Shown: positions 29,301-43,998 of the stretch, piece by piece
Layout of the letters: every line of letters starts with the position of its first letter
Numbering within the stretch: the stretch's first letter is position 1
From: Megachile rotundata
Lineage: Eukaryota > Arthropoda > Insecta > Hymenoptera > Megachilidae
Direction: 5' to 3'
Assembly (NCBI RefSeq): GCF_050947335.1
Contig: NW_027473345.1
Coordinates: 558,001 to 622,000 of the forward strand
DNA: 64,000 bases
Program-made: the position numbers and the translations under genes
The notes under the pieces: model-generated
Told to the model about the DNA's origin: nothing
The model's input: only the letters and a program-made list of their open reading frames with translations
Databases searched by the model: none

Positions 29301-29998
29301 TTATGATTGTATGATTGTGATTGTATGATTGTGATTGTATGATAGTGATTGTATCATTGTGATTGTGGGATTGCGTTTGTATAATTGTGATTGTATGATT
29401 GTGATTGTATGATTGTGATTGTATGATTGTGATTGTATGATTGTGATTGTATGATTGTGATTGTATGATTGTGATTGTATGATTGTGATTGTATGATTGT
29501 GATTGTATGATTGTGATTGTGTGATTGTGATTGTGTGACTGCGTTTGTATGATTCTAATTGTATGCATGTGAATGTATAATTCTGATTGTATGATTGTGA
29601 TAATATGATTGCGATTGTATGATTGTGACTGTATGATTGTGATTGTATGATTGTGATTGTATGATTGTGTTTATATGATTGCGATTGTATGATTATGATT
29701 GTGTGAATGTGATTGTATGATTGTGATTGTATGATTGTGATTATATGATTGTGATTGTATGACTGTGATTGTATGATTGTGATTGCATGATTGTGATTGT
29801 GTGATTGTGATTGTACGATTGTGGTTCTATGATTGTAATTGTATGATTGTGTTTGTATAATTGTGATTGTATGATTGTGATTGTATGATTGTGATTGTAT
29901 GATTGTGATTGTATGATTGTGATTGTATGATTGTGATTGTATGATTGTGATTGTATGATTGTGACTGTATGATTGTGATTGTATGATTGTGATTGTAT
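26305..29998. repeat. Partial ~7-kb higher-order unit (copy 3, truncated)
   Basis: Landmarks match copy 1 at offset 23,124 (3,553 to 26,677; 4,113 to 27,237; 5,093 to 28,217), then 23,110 near 29.1 kb. The right half of the unit is missing: after about 29,960 the sequence jumps back to a region like 3.1 kb. It lacks the 140-bp cassette expected near 26.3 kb, where the preceding block stops just before gattctac. Confidence 0.75.
26530..29960. repeat. ~3.78-kb direct duplication, left copy
   Basis: Landmarks recur to the right at 3,766 (26,677 to 30,443), 3,780 (27,651 to 31,431; 28,217 to 31,997; 28,565 to 32,345) and 3,794 (29,107 to 32,901). The offset grows in steps of 14, so the copies differ by single whole-unit indels. 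The edges are approximate. Confidence 0.75.
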
Positions 29999-30012
29999 GA
30001 TTGTGATTGTAT

Positions 30013-30152
30013 GATTCTACTTGCGTGATTGTGATTGTATGATTGTGAATATATAATTGTATTTGAGTTACTGTGATTGCCAGATTGCTATTGTATAATT
30101 CTGATTGTATGATAGTGATTGTGTGATTTTGATTGTACGATTGTGGTTCTAT
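30013..30152 (+). repeat. 140-bp cassette 9, subtype B
   Basis: Marks the left edge of the regular 19-kb superunit. The units just before it are canonical, unlike the gtac/gattatg units before 3,123 and 37,783, so a rearrangement breakpoint lies at about 29,999-30,012. Confidence 0.9.
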
Positions 30153-30295
30153 GATTGTGATTGTATGATTGTGATTGTATGATTGTGATTGTATGATTGT
30201 GATTGTATGATTGTGATTGTATGATTGTGATTGTATGATTGTGATTGTATGATTGTCATTGTATTATTGTGATTGTATGATTGTGATTGTATGAT

Positions 30296-33200
30296 TGTGA
30301 TTGTATGACTGTGATTGTATGATTGTGATTGTATGATTGTGATCGTAAGACTGTGATTGTATGATTGTGATTGTATGATTGTGATTGTATGATTGTGATT
30401 GCATGATTGTGATTGTGTGATTGTGATTGTACGATTGTGGTTCTATGATTGTAATTGTATGATTGTGTTTGTATAATTGTGATTGTATGATTGTGATTGT
30501 ATGATTGTGATTGTATGATTGTGATTGTATGATTGTGATTGTACGATTGTGATTGTATGATTGTGATTGTATGATTGTGATTGTATGATTGTGATTGTAT
30601 GATTGTGATTGTATGATTGTGATTGTATGATTGTGATTGTGTGATTGTGATTGTGTGATTGCGTTTGTATGATTCTAATTGTATGCATGTGAATGTATAA
30701 TTCTGATTGTATGATTGTGATAATATGATTGCGATTGTATGATTGTGACTGTATGATTGTGATTGTATGATTGTGATTGTATGATTGTGTTTATATGATT
30801 GCGATTGTATGATTATGATTGTGTGAATGTGATTGTATGATTGTGATTGTATGATTGTGATTTTATGATTGTGATTGCATGATTGTTATTGTATGATTGT
30901 GATTGTATAATTGTGATTGTATGATTGTGATTGTATCATTGTGATTGTATGATTGTGATTGTATCATTGTGATTGTATGATTGTGATTGTATGATTGTGA
31001 TTCTATGATTGTGATTGTAGGATTGTGATTGTACAATTGCGATTGTCTGATTGCGATTGTGAGATTGTGATTGTATGATTGTGTTTGTGTGATTGCGTTT
31101 GTATGATTCTAATTGTATGCATGTGAATGTATAATTCTGATTGTATATTTGTGATAATATGATTGCGATTGTATGATTGCGATTGTATGATTGTGATTGT
31201 ATGATTGTTATTGTATGATTGTGATTGTATGATTGTGATTGTATGATTGTGATTGTATGATTGTGATTGTATGATTGTGATTGTATGATTGTGATTGTAT
31301 GATTGTGATTGTATGATTGTGATTGTATGATTGTGATTGTATGATTGTGATGGTGTGATTGTGATTTCATGATTGTGATTGCATGATTGTGATTGTATGA
31401 TGGTGATTGTGTGATTGCGTTTGTATGATGCTAATTGTATGCATATGAATGTATAATTCTGATTGTATGTTTGTGATAATGTGATTGCGATTGTAGGATT
31501 GTGATTGTATGGTTGTGATTGTAAGATTGTAATTGTGTCATTGTGATTGTATTATTTTGATTGTATAATTGTGATTGTATGAATGTAATTGTATGATTGT
31601 GATTGTATGATTGCGATTGTATGATTGTGATTGTATGACTGTGATTGTATGATTGTGATTGTATGATTGTGATCGTAAGACTGTGATTGTATGATTGTGA
31701 TTGTATGATTGTGATTGTATGATTGTGATTGTATGATTGTGATTGCATGATTGTGATTGTGTGATTGTGATTGTACGATTGTGGTTCTATGATTGTAATT
31801 GTATGATTGTGTTTGAATAATTGTGATTGGATGATTGTGATTGTATGATTGTGATTGTATGATTGTGATTGTATGATTGTGATTGTATGATTGTGATTGT
31901 ATGATTGTGATTGTATGATTGTGATTGTATGATTATGATTGTATGATTGTGATTGTATGATTGTGATTGTATGATTGTGATTGTATGATTGTGATTCTAT
32001 GATTGTGATTCTATGATTGTAATTGTATGAATATGATTGTATGATTGTGATTGTGTGATTGCGTTTGTATGATTGTAATTGTATGCATGTGAATGTATAG
32101 TTCTGATTGTATGATTGTGATTGTATGATTGTGATTGTGTGATTGTGATTGTATGATTGTGATTGTATGATTGTGATTGTATGATTGTGATTGTGTGATT
32201 GTGATTGTGTGATTGCGTTTGTATGATTCTAATTGTATGCATGTGAATGTATAATTCTGATTGTATGATTGTGATAATATGATTGCGATTGTATGATTGT
32301 GACTGTATGATTGTGATTGTATGATTGTGATTGTATGATTGTGTTTATATGATTGCGATTGTATGATTATGATTGTGTGAATGTGATTGTATGATTGTGA
32401 TTGTATGATTGTGATTATATGATTGTGACTGTATGACTGTGATTGTATGATTGTGATTGTATGATTGTGATTGCATGATTGTTATTGTATGATTGTGATT
32501 GTATAATTGTGATTGTATGATTGTGATTGTATCATTGTGATTGTATGATTGTGATTGTATCATTGTGATTGTATGATTGTGATTGTATGATTGTGATTCT
32601 ATGATTGTGATTGTAGGATTGTGATTTTACAATTGCGATTGTCTGATTGCGATTGTGTGATTGTGATTGTATGATTGTGTTTGTGTGATTGCGTTTGTAT
32701 GATTCTAATTGTATGCATGTGAATGTATAATTCTGATTGTATATTTGTGATAATATGATTGCGATTGTATGATTGCGATTGTATGATTGTGATTGTATGA
32801 TTGTTATTGTATGATTGTGATGGTGTGATTGTGATTGCATGATTGTGATTGCATGATTATGATTGTATGATGGTGATTGTGTGATTGCGTTTGTATGATG
32901 CTAATTGTATGCATGTGAATGTATAATTCTGATTGTATGTTTGTGATAATGTGATTGCGATTGTAGGATTGTGATTGTATGGTTGTGATTGTAAGATTGT
33001 AATTGTATGATTGCGATTGTATGATTGTGACTGTATGATTGTGATTGTATGATTGTGATTGTATGATTGTGTTTGTATGATTGCGATTGTATGATTATGA
33101 TTGTATGATTGTGATTGTATGATTGTGATTGTATGATAGTGATTGTATCATTGTGATTGTGGGATTGCGTTTGTATAATTGTGATTGTATGATTGTGATT

Positions 33201-33755
33201 GTATGATTGTGATTGTATGATTGTGATTGTATGATTGTGATTGTATGATTGTGATTGTATGATTGTGATTGTATGATTGTGATTGTATGATTGTGATTGT
33301 ATGATTGTGATTGTGTGATTGTGATTGTGTGACTGCGTTTGTATGATTCTAATTGTATGCATGTGAATGTATAATTCTGATTGTATGATTGTGATAATAT
33401 GATTGCGATTGTATGATTGTGACTGTATGATTGTGATTGTATGATTGTGATTGTATGATTGTGTTTATATGATTGCGATTGTATGATTATGATTGTGTGA
33501 ATGTGATTGTATGATTGTGATTGTATGATTGTGATTATATGATTGTGATTGTATGACTGTGATTGTATGATTGTGATTGCATGATTGTGATTGTGTGATT
33601 GTGATTGTACGATTGTGGTTCTATGATTGTAATTGTATGATTGTGTTTGTATAATTGTGATTGTATGATTGTGATTGTATGATTGTGATTGTATGATTGT
33701 GATTGTATGATTGTGATTGTATGATTGTGATTGTATGATTGTGATTGTATGATTG
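30296..33755. repeat. ~3.78-kb direct duplication, right copy
   Basis: Partner of 26,530-29,960. The right copy is embedded in a complete ~7-kb unit, so the left copy is best seen as a truncated extra unit beside it. A visible difference is that the left copy has a single gcg unit near 28,980 where the right copy has two near 32,760-32,780. Confidence 0.75.
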
Positions 33756-36130
33756 TGATTGTATGATTGTGATTGTATGATTGTGATTGTATGATTGTGA
33801 TTGTATGATTGTGATTGTATGATTGTGATTGTATGATTGTGATTGTATGATTGTGATTGTATGATTGCGATTGTCTGATTGCGATTGTGTGATTGTGACT
33901 GTATGATTGTGATTGTATGATTGTGATTCTATGATTGTGATTCTATGATTGTAATTGTATGAATGTGATTGTATGATTGTGATTGTGTGATTGCGTTTGT
34001 ATGATTGTAATTGTATGCATGTGAATGTATAGTTCTGATTGTATGATTGTGATTGTATGATTGTGATTGTGTGATTGTGATTGTATGATTGTGATTGTAT
34101 GATTGTGATTGTATGACTGTGATTGTATGATTGTGATTGTATAACTGTGATTGTATAATTGTGATTGCATGATTGTGATTGTATGATTGTGATTGTACGA
34201 TTGTGGTTGTATGATTGTGATTGTATGATTGTGATTGTATGATTGTGATTGTATGATTTTGATTGTATAATTGTGATTGAGTGATAGTGATTGTGTGATT
34301 GTGACTGCATGATTGTGATTCTATGATTGTGATTGTATGATTGTAATTGTACGATTATGATTGTATGAATGTGATTGTATAATTGTGATTGCATGATTGT
34401 GATTGTATGATTGTGATTGTATGACTGTGATTGTATGATTGTGTTTGTATGATTGTGATCGTAAGACTGTGATTGTATGATTGTGATTGTATGATTGTGA
34501 TTGTATGATTGTGATTGCATGATTGTGATTGTGTGATTGTGATTGTACGATTGTGGTTCTATGATTGTAATTGTATGATTGTGTTTGTATAATTGTGATT
34601 GTATGATTGTGATTGTATGATTGTGATTGTATGACTGTGATTGTATGATTGTGATTGTATGATTGTGATTGTATGACTGTGATTGTATGATTGTGATTGT
34701 ATAATTGTGATTGTATAATTGTGATTGCATGATTGTGATTGTATGATTGTGATTGTACGATTGTGATTGTATGATTGTAATTGTATGAATGTGATTGTAT
34801 GATTGTGATTGTGTGATTGCGTTTGTATGATTCTAATTGTATGCATGTGAATGTATAATTCTGATTGTATGATTGTGATTGTATGATTGTGATTGTGTGA
34901 TTGTGATTGTATGATTGTGATTGTATGATTGTGATTGTATGACTGTGATTGTATGATTGTGATTGTATAATTGTGATTGTATAATTGTGATTGTACGATT
35001 GTGGTTCTATGATTGTAATTGTATGATTGTGTTTGTATAATTGTGATTGTATGATTGTGATTGTATGATTGTGATTGTATGATTGTGATTGTATGATTGT
35101 GATTGTATGATTGTGATTGCATGATTGTGATTGTATGATTGTGATTGTATGATTGTGATTGTATGATTGTGATTGTATGATTGTGATTGTATGATTGTGA
35201 TTGTATGATTGTGATTGTATGATTGTGATTGTATGATGGTGATTGTGTGATTGCGATTGTCTGATTGCGATTGTGTGGTTGTGACTGTATGATTGTGATT
35301 GTATGATTGTGATTCTATGATTGTGATTGTATGATTGTAATTGTATGAATGTGATTGTATGATTGTGATTGTGTGATTGCGTTTGTATGATTCTAATTGT
35401 ATGCATGTGAATGTATAGTTCTGATTGTATGATTGTGATTGTATGATTGTGATTGTGTGATTGTGATTGTATGATTGTGATTGTATGATTGTGATTGTAT
35501 GATTGTGATTGTATGACTGTGATTGTATGATTGTGATTGTATAATTGTGATTGTATAATTGTGACTGCATGATTGTGATTGTATGATTGCCATTGTATGA
35601 TTGTGATTGTATGATTGTGATTGTGCGATTGTGTTTGTATGATTGTGATTGTATGATTGTGATTGTATGACTGTGATTGTATGATTGTGATTGTATGAAT
35701 GTGATTGTATGATTGTGATTGTATGATTGCGATTGTATGATTGTGATCGTAAGACTGTGATTGTATGATTGTGATTGTATGATTGTGATTGTATGATTGT
35801 GATTGTATGATTGTGATTGTATCATTGTGATTGTGTGATTGCGTTTGTATGATTCTAATTGTATGCATGTGAATGTATAATTCTGATTGTATGTTTGTGA
35901 TAATATGATTGCGATTGTATGATTGTGACTGTATGATTGTGATTGTATGATTGTGATTGTATGATTGTGTTTGTATGATTGCGATTGTATGATTATGATT
36001 GTATGATTGTGATTGTATGATTGTGATTGTATGATAGTGATTGTATCATTGTGATTGTGTGATTGCGTTTGTATGATTCTAATTGTATGCATGTGAATGT
36101 ATAATTCTGATTGTATGTTTGTGATAATAT

Positions 36131-36158
36131 GATTACGATTGTATTATTGGGACAGTAT
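36131..36158 (+). repeat. GGGACA cassette, copy 4
   Basis: Copy of 8,835 at offset 27,296, in ~7-kb copy 4. Confidence 0.9.
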
Positions 36159-37782
36159 GATTGTGATTGTATGATTGTGATTGTATGATTGTGTTTGTAT
36201 GATTGCGATTGTATGATTATGATTGTGTGAATGTGATTGTATGATTGTGATTGTATGATTGTGATTATATGATTGTGATTGTATGACTGTGATTGTATGA
36301 TTGTGATTGTATGATTGTGATTGCACGATTGTTATTATATGATTGTGATTGTATAATTGTGATTGTATGATTGTGATTGTATCATTGTGATTGTATGATT
36401 GTGATTGTATGATTGTGATTCTATGATTGTGATTGTAGGATTGTGATTGTACAATTGCGGTTGTCTGATTGCGATTGTGTGATTGTGATTGTATGATTGT
36501 GATTGTATGACTGTGATTGTATGATTGTGATTGTATGATTGTGATCGTAAGACTGTGATTGTATGATTGTGATTGTATGATTGTGATTGTATGATTGTGA
36601 TTGCATGATTGTGATTGTGTGATTGTGATTGTACGATTGTGGTTCTATGATTGTAATTGTATGATTGTGTTTGTATAATTGTGATTGTATGATTGTGATT
36701 GTATGATTGTGATTGTATGATTGTGATTGTATGATTGTGATTGTATGATTGTGATTGTATGATTGTGATTGTATGATTGTGATTGTATGATTGTGATTGT
36801 ATGATTGTGATTGTGTGATTGTGATTGTGTGATTGCGTTTGTATGATTCTAATTGTATGCATGTGAATGTATAATTCTGATTGTATGATTGTGATAATAT
36901 GATTGCGATTGTATGATTGTGACTGTATGATTGTGATTGTATGATTGTGATTGTATGATTGTGTTTATATGATTGCGATTGTATGATTATGATTGTGTGA
37001 ATGTGATTGTATGATTGTGATTGTATGATTGTGATTGTACGATTGTGGTTCTATGATTGTAATTGTATGATTGTGTTTGTATAATGGTGATTGTATGATT
37101 GTGGTTGTATGATTGTGATCGTAAGACTGCGATTGTATGATTGTGATTGTAGGATTGTGATTGTATGATTGTGATTGTATGATTGTGATTGTATGATTGT
37201 GATTGTATGATTGTAATGGTGTGATTGTGATTGCATGATTGTGATTGCATGATTGTGATTGTATGATGGTGATTGTGTGATTGCGTTTGTATGATGCTAA
37301 TTGTATGCATGTGAATGTATAATTCTGATTGTATGTTTGTGATAATGTGATTGCGATTGTAGGATTGTGATTGTATGGTTGTGATTGTAAGATTGTAATT
37401 GTATGATTGTGATTGTATTATTTTGATTGTATAATTGTGATTGTATGAATGTAATTGTATGATTGTGATTGTATGATTGCGATTGTATGATTGTGATTGT
37501 ATGACTGTGATTGTATGATTGTGATCGTAAGACTGTGATTGTATGATTGTGATTGTATGATTGTGATTGTATGATTGTGATTGTATGATTGTGATTGTAT
37601 GATTGTGATTGTATGATTGTGATTGTATGATTGTGATTGTATGATTGTGATTGTATGATTTTGATTGTATAATTCTGATTGTGTGATAGTGATTGTGTGA
37701 TTGTGACTGCATGGTTGTGATTCTATGATTGTGATTGTATGATTGTAATTGTACGATTATGATTGTATGATTGTGATTGTAT

Positions 37783-37922
37783 GATTCTACTTGCGTGATT
37801 GTGATTGTATGATTGTGAATATATAATTGTATTTGAGTTACTGTGATTGCCAGATTGCTATTGTATAATTCTGATTGTATGATAGTGATTGTGTGATTTT
37901 GATTGTACGATTGTGGTTCTAT
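37783..37922 (+). repeat. 140-bp cassette 10, subtype B
   Basis: Counterpart of 10,487 at offset 27,296. Confidence 0.9.
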
Positions 37923-40900
37923 GATTGTGATTGTATGATTGTGATTGTATGATTGTGATTGTATGATTGTGATTGTATGATTGTGATTGTATGATTGTGA
38001 TTGTATGATTGTGATTGTATGATTGTGATTGTATGATTGTCATTGTATTATTGTGATTGTATGATTGTGATTGTATGATTGTGATTGTATGACTGTGATT
38101 GTATGATTGTGATTGTATGATTGTGATCGTAAGACTGTGATTGTATGATTGTGATTGTATGATTGTGATTGTATGATTGTGATTGCATGATTGTGATTGT
38201 GTGATTGTGATTGTACGATTGTGGTTCTATGATTGTAATTGTATGATTGTGTTTGTATAATTGTGATTGTATGATTGTGATTGTATGATTGTGATTGTAT
38301 GATTGTGATTGTATGATTGTGATTGTACGATTGTGATTGTATGATTGTGATTGTATGATTGTGATTGTATGATTGTGATTGTATGATTGTGATTGTATGA
38401 TTCTGATTGTATGATTGTGATTGTGTGATTGTGATTGTGTGATTGCGTTTGTATGATTCTAATTGTATGCATGTGAATGTATAATTCTGATTGTATGATT
38501 GTGATAATATGATTGCGATTGTATGATTGTGACTGTATGATTGTGATTGTATGATTGTGATTGTATGATTGTGTTTATATGATTGCGATTGTATGATTAT
38601 GATTGTGTGAATGTGATTGTATGATTGTGATTGTATGATTGTGATTTTATGATTGTGATTGCATGATTGTTATTGTATGATTGTGATTGTATAATTGTGA
38701 TTGTATGATTGTGATTGTATCATTGTGATTGTATGATTGTGATTGTATCATTGTGATTGTATGATTGTGATTGTATGATTGTGATTCTATGATTGTGATT
38801 GTAGGATTGTGATTGTACAATTGCGATTGTCTGATTGCGATTGTGAGATTGTGATTGTATGATTGTGTTTGTGTGATTGCGTTTGTATGATTCTAATTGT
38901 ATGCATGTGAATGTATAATTCTGATTGTATATTTGTGATAATATGATTGCGATTGTATGATTGCGATTGTATGATTGTGATTGTATGATTGTTATTGTAT
39001 GATTGTGATTGTATGATTGTGATTGTATGATTGTGATTGTATGATTGTGATTGTATGATTGTGATTGTATGATTGTGATTGTATGATTGTGATTGTATGA
39101 TTGTGATTGTATGATTGTGATGGTGTGATTGTGATTTCATGATTGTGATTGCATGATTGTGATTGTATGATGGTGATTGTGTGATTGCGTTTGTATGATG
39201 CTAATTGTATGCATATGAATGTATAATTCTGATTGTATGTTTGTGATAATGTGATTGCGATTGTAGGATTGTGATTGTATGGTTGTGATTGTAAGATTGT
39301 AATTGTGTCATTGTGATTGTATTATTTTGATTGTATAATTGTGATTGTATGAATGTAATTGTATGATTGTGATTGTATGATTGCGATTGTATGATTGTGA
39401 TTGTATGACTGTGATTGTATGATTGTGATTGTATGATTGTGATCGTAAGACTGTGATTGTATGATTGTGATTGTATGATTGTGATTGTATGATTGTGATT
39501 GTATGATTGTGATTGCATGATTGTGATTGTGTGATTGTGATTGTACGATTGTGGTTCTATGATTGTAATTGTATGATTGTGTTTGAATAATTGTGATTGG
39601 ATGATTGTGATTGTATGATTGTGATTGTATGATTGTGATTGTATGATTGTGATTGTATGATTGTGATTGTATGATTGTGATTGTATGATTGTGATTGTAT
39701 GATTATGATTGTATGATTGTGATTGTATGATTGTGATTGTATGATTGTGATTGTATGATTGTGATTCTATGATTGTGATTCTATGATTGTAATTGTATGA
39801 ATATGATTGTATGATTGTGATTGTGTGATTGCGTTTGTATGATTGTAATTGTATGCATGTGAATGTATAGTTCTGATTGTATGATTGTGATTGTATGATT
39901 GTGATTGTGTGATTGTGATTGTATGATTGTGATTGTATGATTGTGATTGTATGATTGTGATTGTGTGATTGTGATTGTGTGATTGCGTTTGTATGATTCT
40001 AATTGTATGCATGTGAATGTATAATTCTGATTGTATGATTGTGATAATATGATTGCGATTGTATGATTGTGACTGTATGATTGTGATTGTATGATTGTGA
40101 TTGTATGATTGTGTTTATATGATTGCGATTGTATGATTATGATTGTGTGAATGTGATTGTATGATTGTGATTGTATGATTGTGATTATATGATTGTGACT
40201 GTATGACTGTGATTGTATGATTGTGATTGTATGATTGTGATTGCATGATTGTTATTGTATGATTGTGATTGTATAATTGTGATTGTATGATTGTGATTGT
40301 ATCATTGTGATTGTATGATTGTGATTGTATCATTGTGATTGTATCATTGTGATTGTATGATTGTGATTGTATGATTGTGATTCTATGATTGTGATTGTAG
40401 GATTGTGATTTTACAATTGCGATTGTCTGATTGCGATTGTGTGATTGTGATTGTATGATTGTGTTTGTGTGATTGCGTTTGTATGATTCTAATTGTATGC
40501 ATGTGAATGTATAATTCTGATTGTATATTTGTGATAATATGATTGCGATTGTATGATTGCGATTGTATGATTGTGATTGTATGATTGTTATTGTATGATT
40601 GTGATGGTGTGATTGTGATTGCATGATTGTGATTGCATGATTATGATTGTATGATGGTGATTGTGTGATTGCGTTTGTATGATGCTAATTGTATGCATGT
40701 GAATGTATAATTCTGATTGTATGTTTGTGATAATGTGATTGCGATTGTAGGATTGTGATTGTATGGTTGTGATTGTAAGATTGTAATTGTATGATTGCGA
40801 TTGTATGATTGTGACTGTATGATTGTGATTGTATGATTGTGATTGTATGATTGTGTTTGTATGATTGCGATTGTATGATTATGATTGTATGATTGTGATT

Positions 40901-42216
40901 GTATGATTGTGATTGTATGATAGTGATTGTATCATTGTGATTGTGGGATTGCGTTTGTATAATTGTGATTGTATGATTGTGATTGTATGATTGTGATTGT
41001 ATGATTGTGATTGTATGATTGTGATTGTATGATTGTGATTGTATGATTGTGATTGTATGATTGTGATTGTATGATTGTGATTGTATGATTGTGATTGTGT
41101 GATTGTGATTGTGTGACTGCGTTTGTATGATTCTAATTGTATGCATGTGAATGTATAATTCTGATTGTATGATTGTGATAATATGATTGCGATTGTATGA
41201 TTGTGACTGTATGATTGTGATTGTATGATTGTGATTGTATGATTGTGTTTATATGATTGCGATTGTATGATTATGATTGTGTGAATGTGATTGTATGATT
41301 GTGATTGTATGATTGTGATTATATGATTGTGATTGTATGACTGTGATTGTATGATTGTGATTGTATGATTGTGATTGTGTGATTGTGATTGTACGATTGT
41401 GGTTCTATGATTGTAATTGTATGATTGTGTTTGTATAATTGTGATTGTATGATTGTGATTGTATGATTGTGATTGTATGATTGTGATTGTATGATTGTGA
41501 TTGTATGATTGTGATTGTATGATTGTGATTGTATGATTGTGATTGTATGATTGTGATTGCATGATTGTGATTGTGTGATTGTGATTGTACGATTGTGGTT
41601 CTATGATTGTAATTGTATGATTGTGTTTGTATAATTGTGATTGTATGATTGTGATTGTATGATTGTGATTGTATGACTGTGATTGTATGATTGTGATTGT
41701 ATGATTGTGATTGTATGACTGTGATTGTATGATTGTGATTGTATGATTGTGATTGTATGATTGCGATTGTCTGATTGCGATTGTGTGATTGTGACTGTAT
41801 GATTGTGATTGTATGATTGTGATTCTATGATTGTGATTCTATGATTGTAATTGTATGAATGTGATTGTATGATTGTGATTGTGTGATTGCGTTTGTATGA
41901 TTGTAATTGTATGCATGTGAATGTATAGTTCTGATTGTATGATTGTGATTGTATGATTGTGATTGTGTGATTGTGATTGTATGATTGTGATTGTATGATT
42001 GTGATTGTATGACTGTGATTGTATGATTGTGATTGTATAACTGTGATTGTATAATTGTGATTGCATGATTGTGATTGTATGATTGTGATTGTACGATTGT
42101 GGTTGTATGATTGTGATTGTATGATTGTGATTGTATGATTGTGATTGTATGATTTTGATTGTATAATTGTGATTGAGTGATAGTGATTGTGTGATTGTGA
42201 CTGCATGATTGTGATT

Positions 42217-43998
42217 CTATGATTGTGATTGTATGATTGTAATTGTACGATTATGATTGTATGAATGTGATTGTATAATTGTGATTGTATGATTGTGATT
42301 GTATGATTGTGATTGTATGACTGTGATTGTATGATTGTGTTTGTATGATTGTGATCGTAAGACTGTGATTGTATGATTGTGATTGTATGATTGTGATTGT
42401 ATGATTGTGATTGCATGATTGTGATTGTGTGATTGTGATTGTACGATTGTGGTTCTATGATTGTAATTGTATGATTGTGTTTGTATAATTGTGATTGTAT
42501 GATTGTGATTGTATGATTGTGATTGTATGACTGTGATTGTATGATTGTGATTGTATGATTGTGATTGTATGACTGTGATTGTATGATTGTGATTGTATAA
42601 TTGTGATTGTATAATTGTGATTGCATGATTGTGATTGTATGATTGTGATTGTACGATTGTGATTGTATGATTGTAATTGTATGAATGTGATTGTATGATT
42701 GTGATTGTGTGATTGCGTTTGTATGATTCTAATTGTATGCATGTGAATGTATAATTCTGATTGTATGATTGTGATTGTATGATTGTGATTGTGTGATTGT
42801 GATTGTATGATTGTGATTGTATGATTGTGATTGTATGACTGTGATTGTATGATTGTGATTGTATAATTGTGATTGTATAATTGTGATTGTACGATTGTGG
42901 TTCTATGATTGTAATTGTATGATTGTGTTTGTATAATTGTGATTGTATGATTGTGATTGTATGATTGTGATTGTATGATTGTGATTGTATGATTGTGATT
43001 GTATGATTGTGATTGCATGATTGTGATTGTATGATTGTGATTGTATGATTGTGATTGTATGATTGTGATTGTATGATTGTGATTGTATGATTGTGATTGT
43101 ATGATTGTGATTGTATGATTGTGATTGTATGATGGTGATTGTGTGATTGCGATTGTCTGATTGCGATTGTGTGATTGTGACTGTATGATTGTGATTGTAT
43201 GATTGTGATTCTATGATTGTGATTGTATGATTGTAATTGTATGAATGTGATTGTATGATTGTGATTGTGTGATTGCGTTTGTATGATTCTAATTGTATGC
43301 ATGTGAATGTATAGTTCTGATTGTATGATTGTGATTGTATGATTGTGATTGTGTGATTGTGATTGTATGATTGTGATTGTATGATTGTGATTGTATGATT
43401 GTGATTGTATGACTGTGATTGTATGATTGTGATTGTATAATTGTGATTGTATAATTGTGACTGCATGATTGTGATTGTATGATTGCCATTGTATGATTGT
43501 GATTGTATGATTGTGATTGTGCGATTGTGTTTGTATGATTGTGATTGTATGATTGTGATTGTATGACTGTGATTGTATGATTGTGATTGTATGAATGTGA
43601 TTGTATGATTGTGATTGTATGATTGCGATTGTATGATTGTGATCGTAAGACTGTGATTGTATGATTGTGATTGTATGATTGTGATTGTATGATTGTGATT
43701 GTATGATTGTGATTGTATCATTGTGATTGTGTGATTGCGTTTGTATGATTCTAATTGTATGCATGTGAATGTATAATTCTGATTGTATGTTTGTGATAAT
43801 ATGATTGCGATTGTATGATTGTGACTGTATGATTGTGATTGTATGATTGTGATTGTATGATTGTGTTTGTATGATTGCGATTGTATGATTATGATTGTGT
43901 GAATGTGATTGTATGATTGTGATTGTATGATTGTGATTATATGATTGTGATTGTATGACTGTGATTGTATGATTGTGATTGTATGATTGTGATTGCAC
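42217..43998 (-). other. Longest stop-free stretch (593 codons), judged non-coding
   Basis: The complement of the canonical unit contains no stop codon in any frame. Because 14 is not a multiple of 3, each frame reads the same 14-residue peptide, IQSQSYNHNHTITI, every 42 bp. This frame stays open only because few units here carry a tta, cta or tca on the + strand. It has no sequence beyond the repeat, no domain, no signal peptide and no change in repeat character at its ends, and its ATG lies in an ordinary variant unit. Similar frames cover most of the window on the - strand, overlapping in several frames. Translation is not supported. Confidence 0.85.

Larger units (their letters stand above)
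29999..37034. repeat. ~7-kb higher-order unit, copy 4
   Basis: Colinear with copy 1: offset 26,890 at the 140-bp cassette (3,123 to 30,013), 26,904 at 4.5-6 kb, 26,918 at 7.0-7.4 kb and 27,296 from 8.1 kb to the end. It contains one 140-bp cassette and one GGGACA cassette (36,131). Over long stretches only scattered single-base differences from copy 1 were noticed. Confidence 0.8.
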
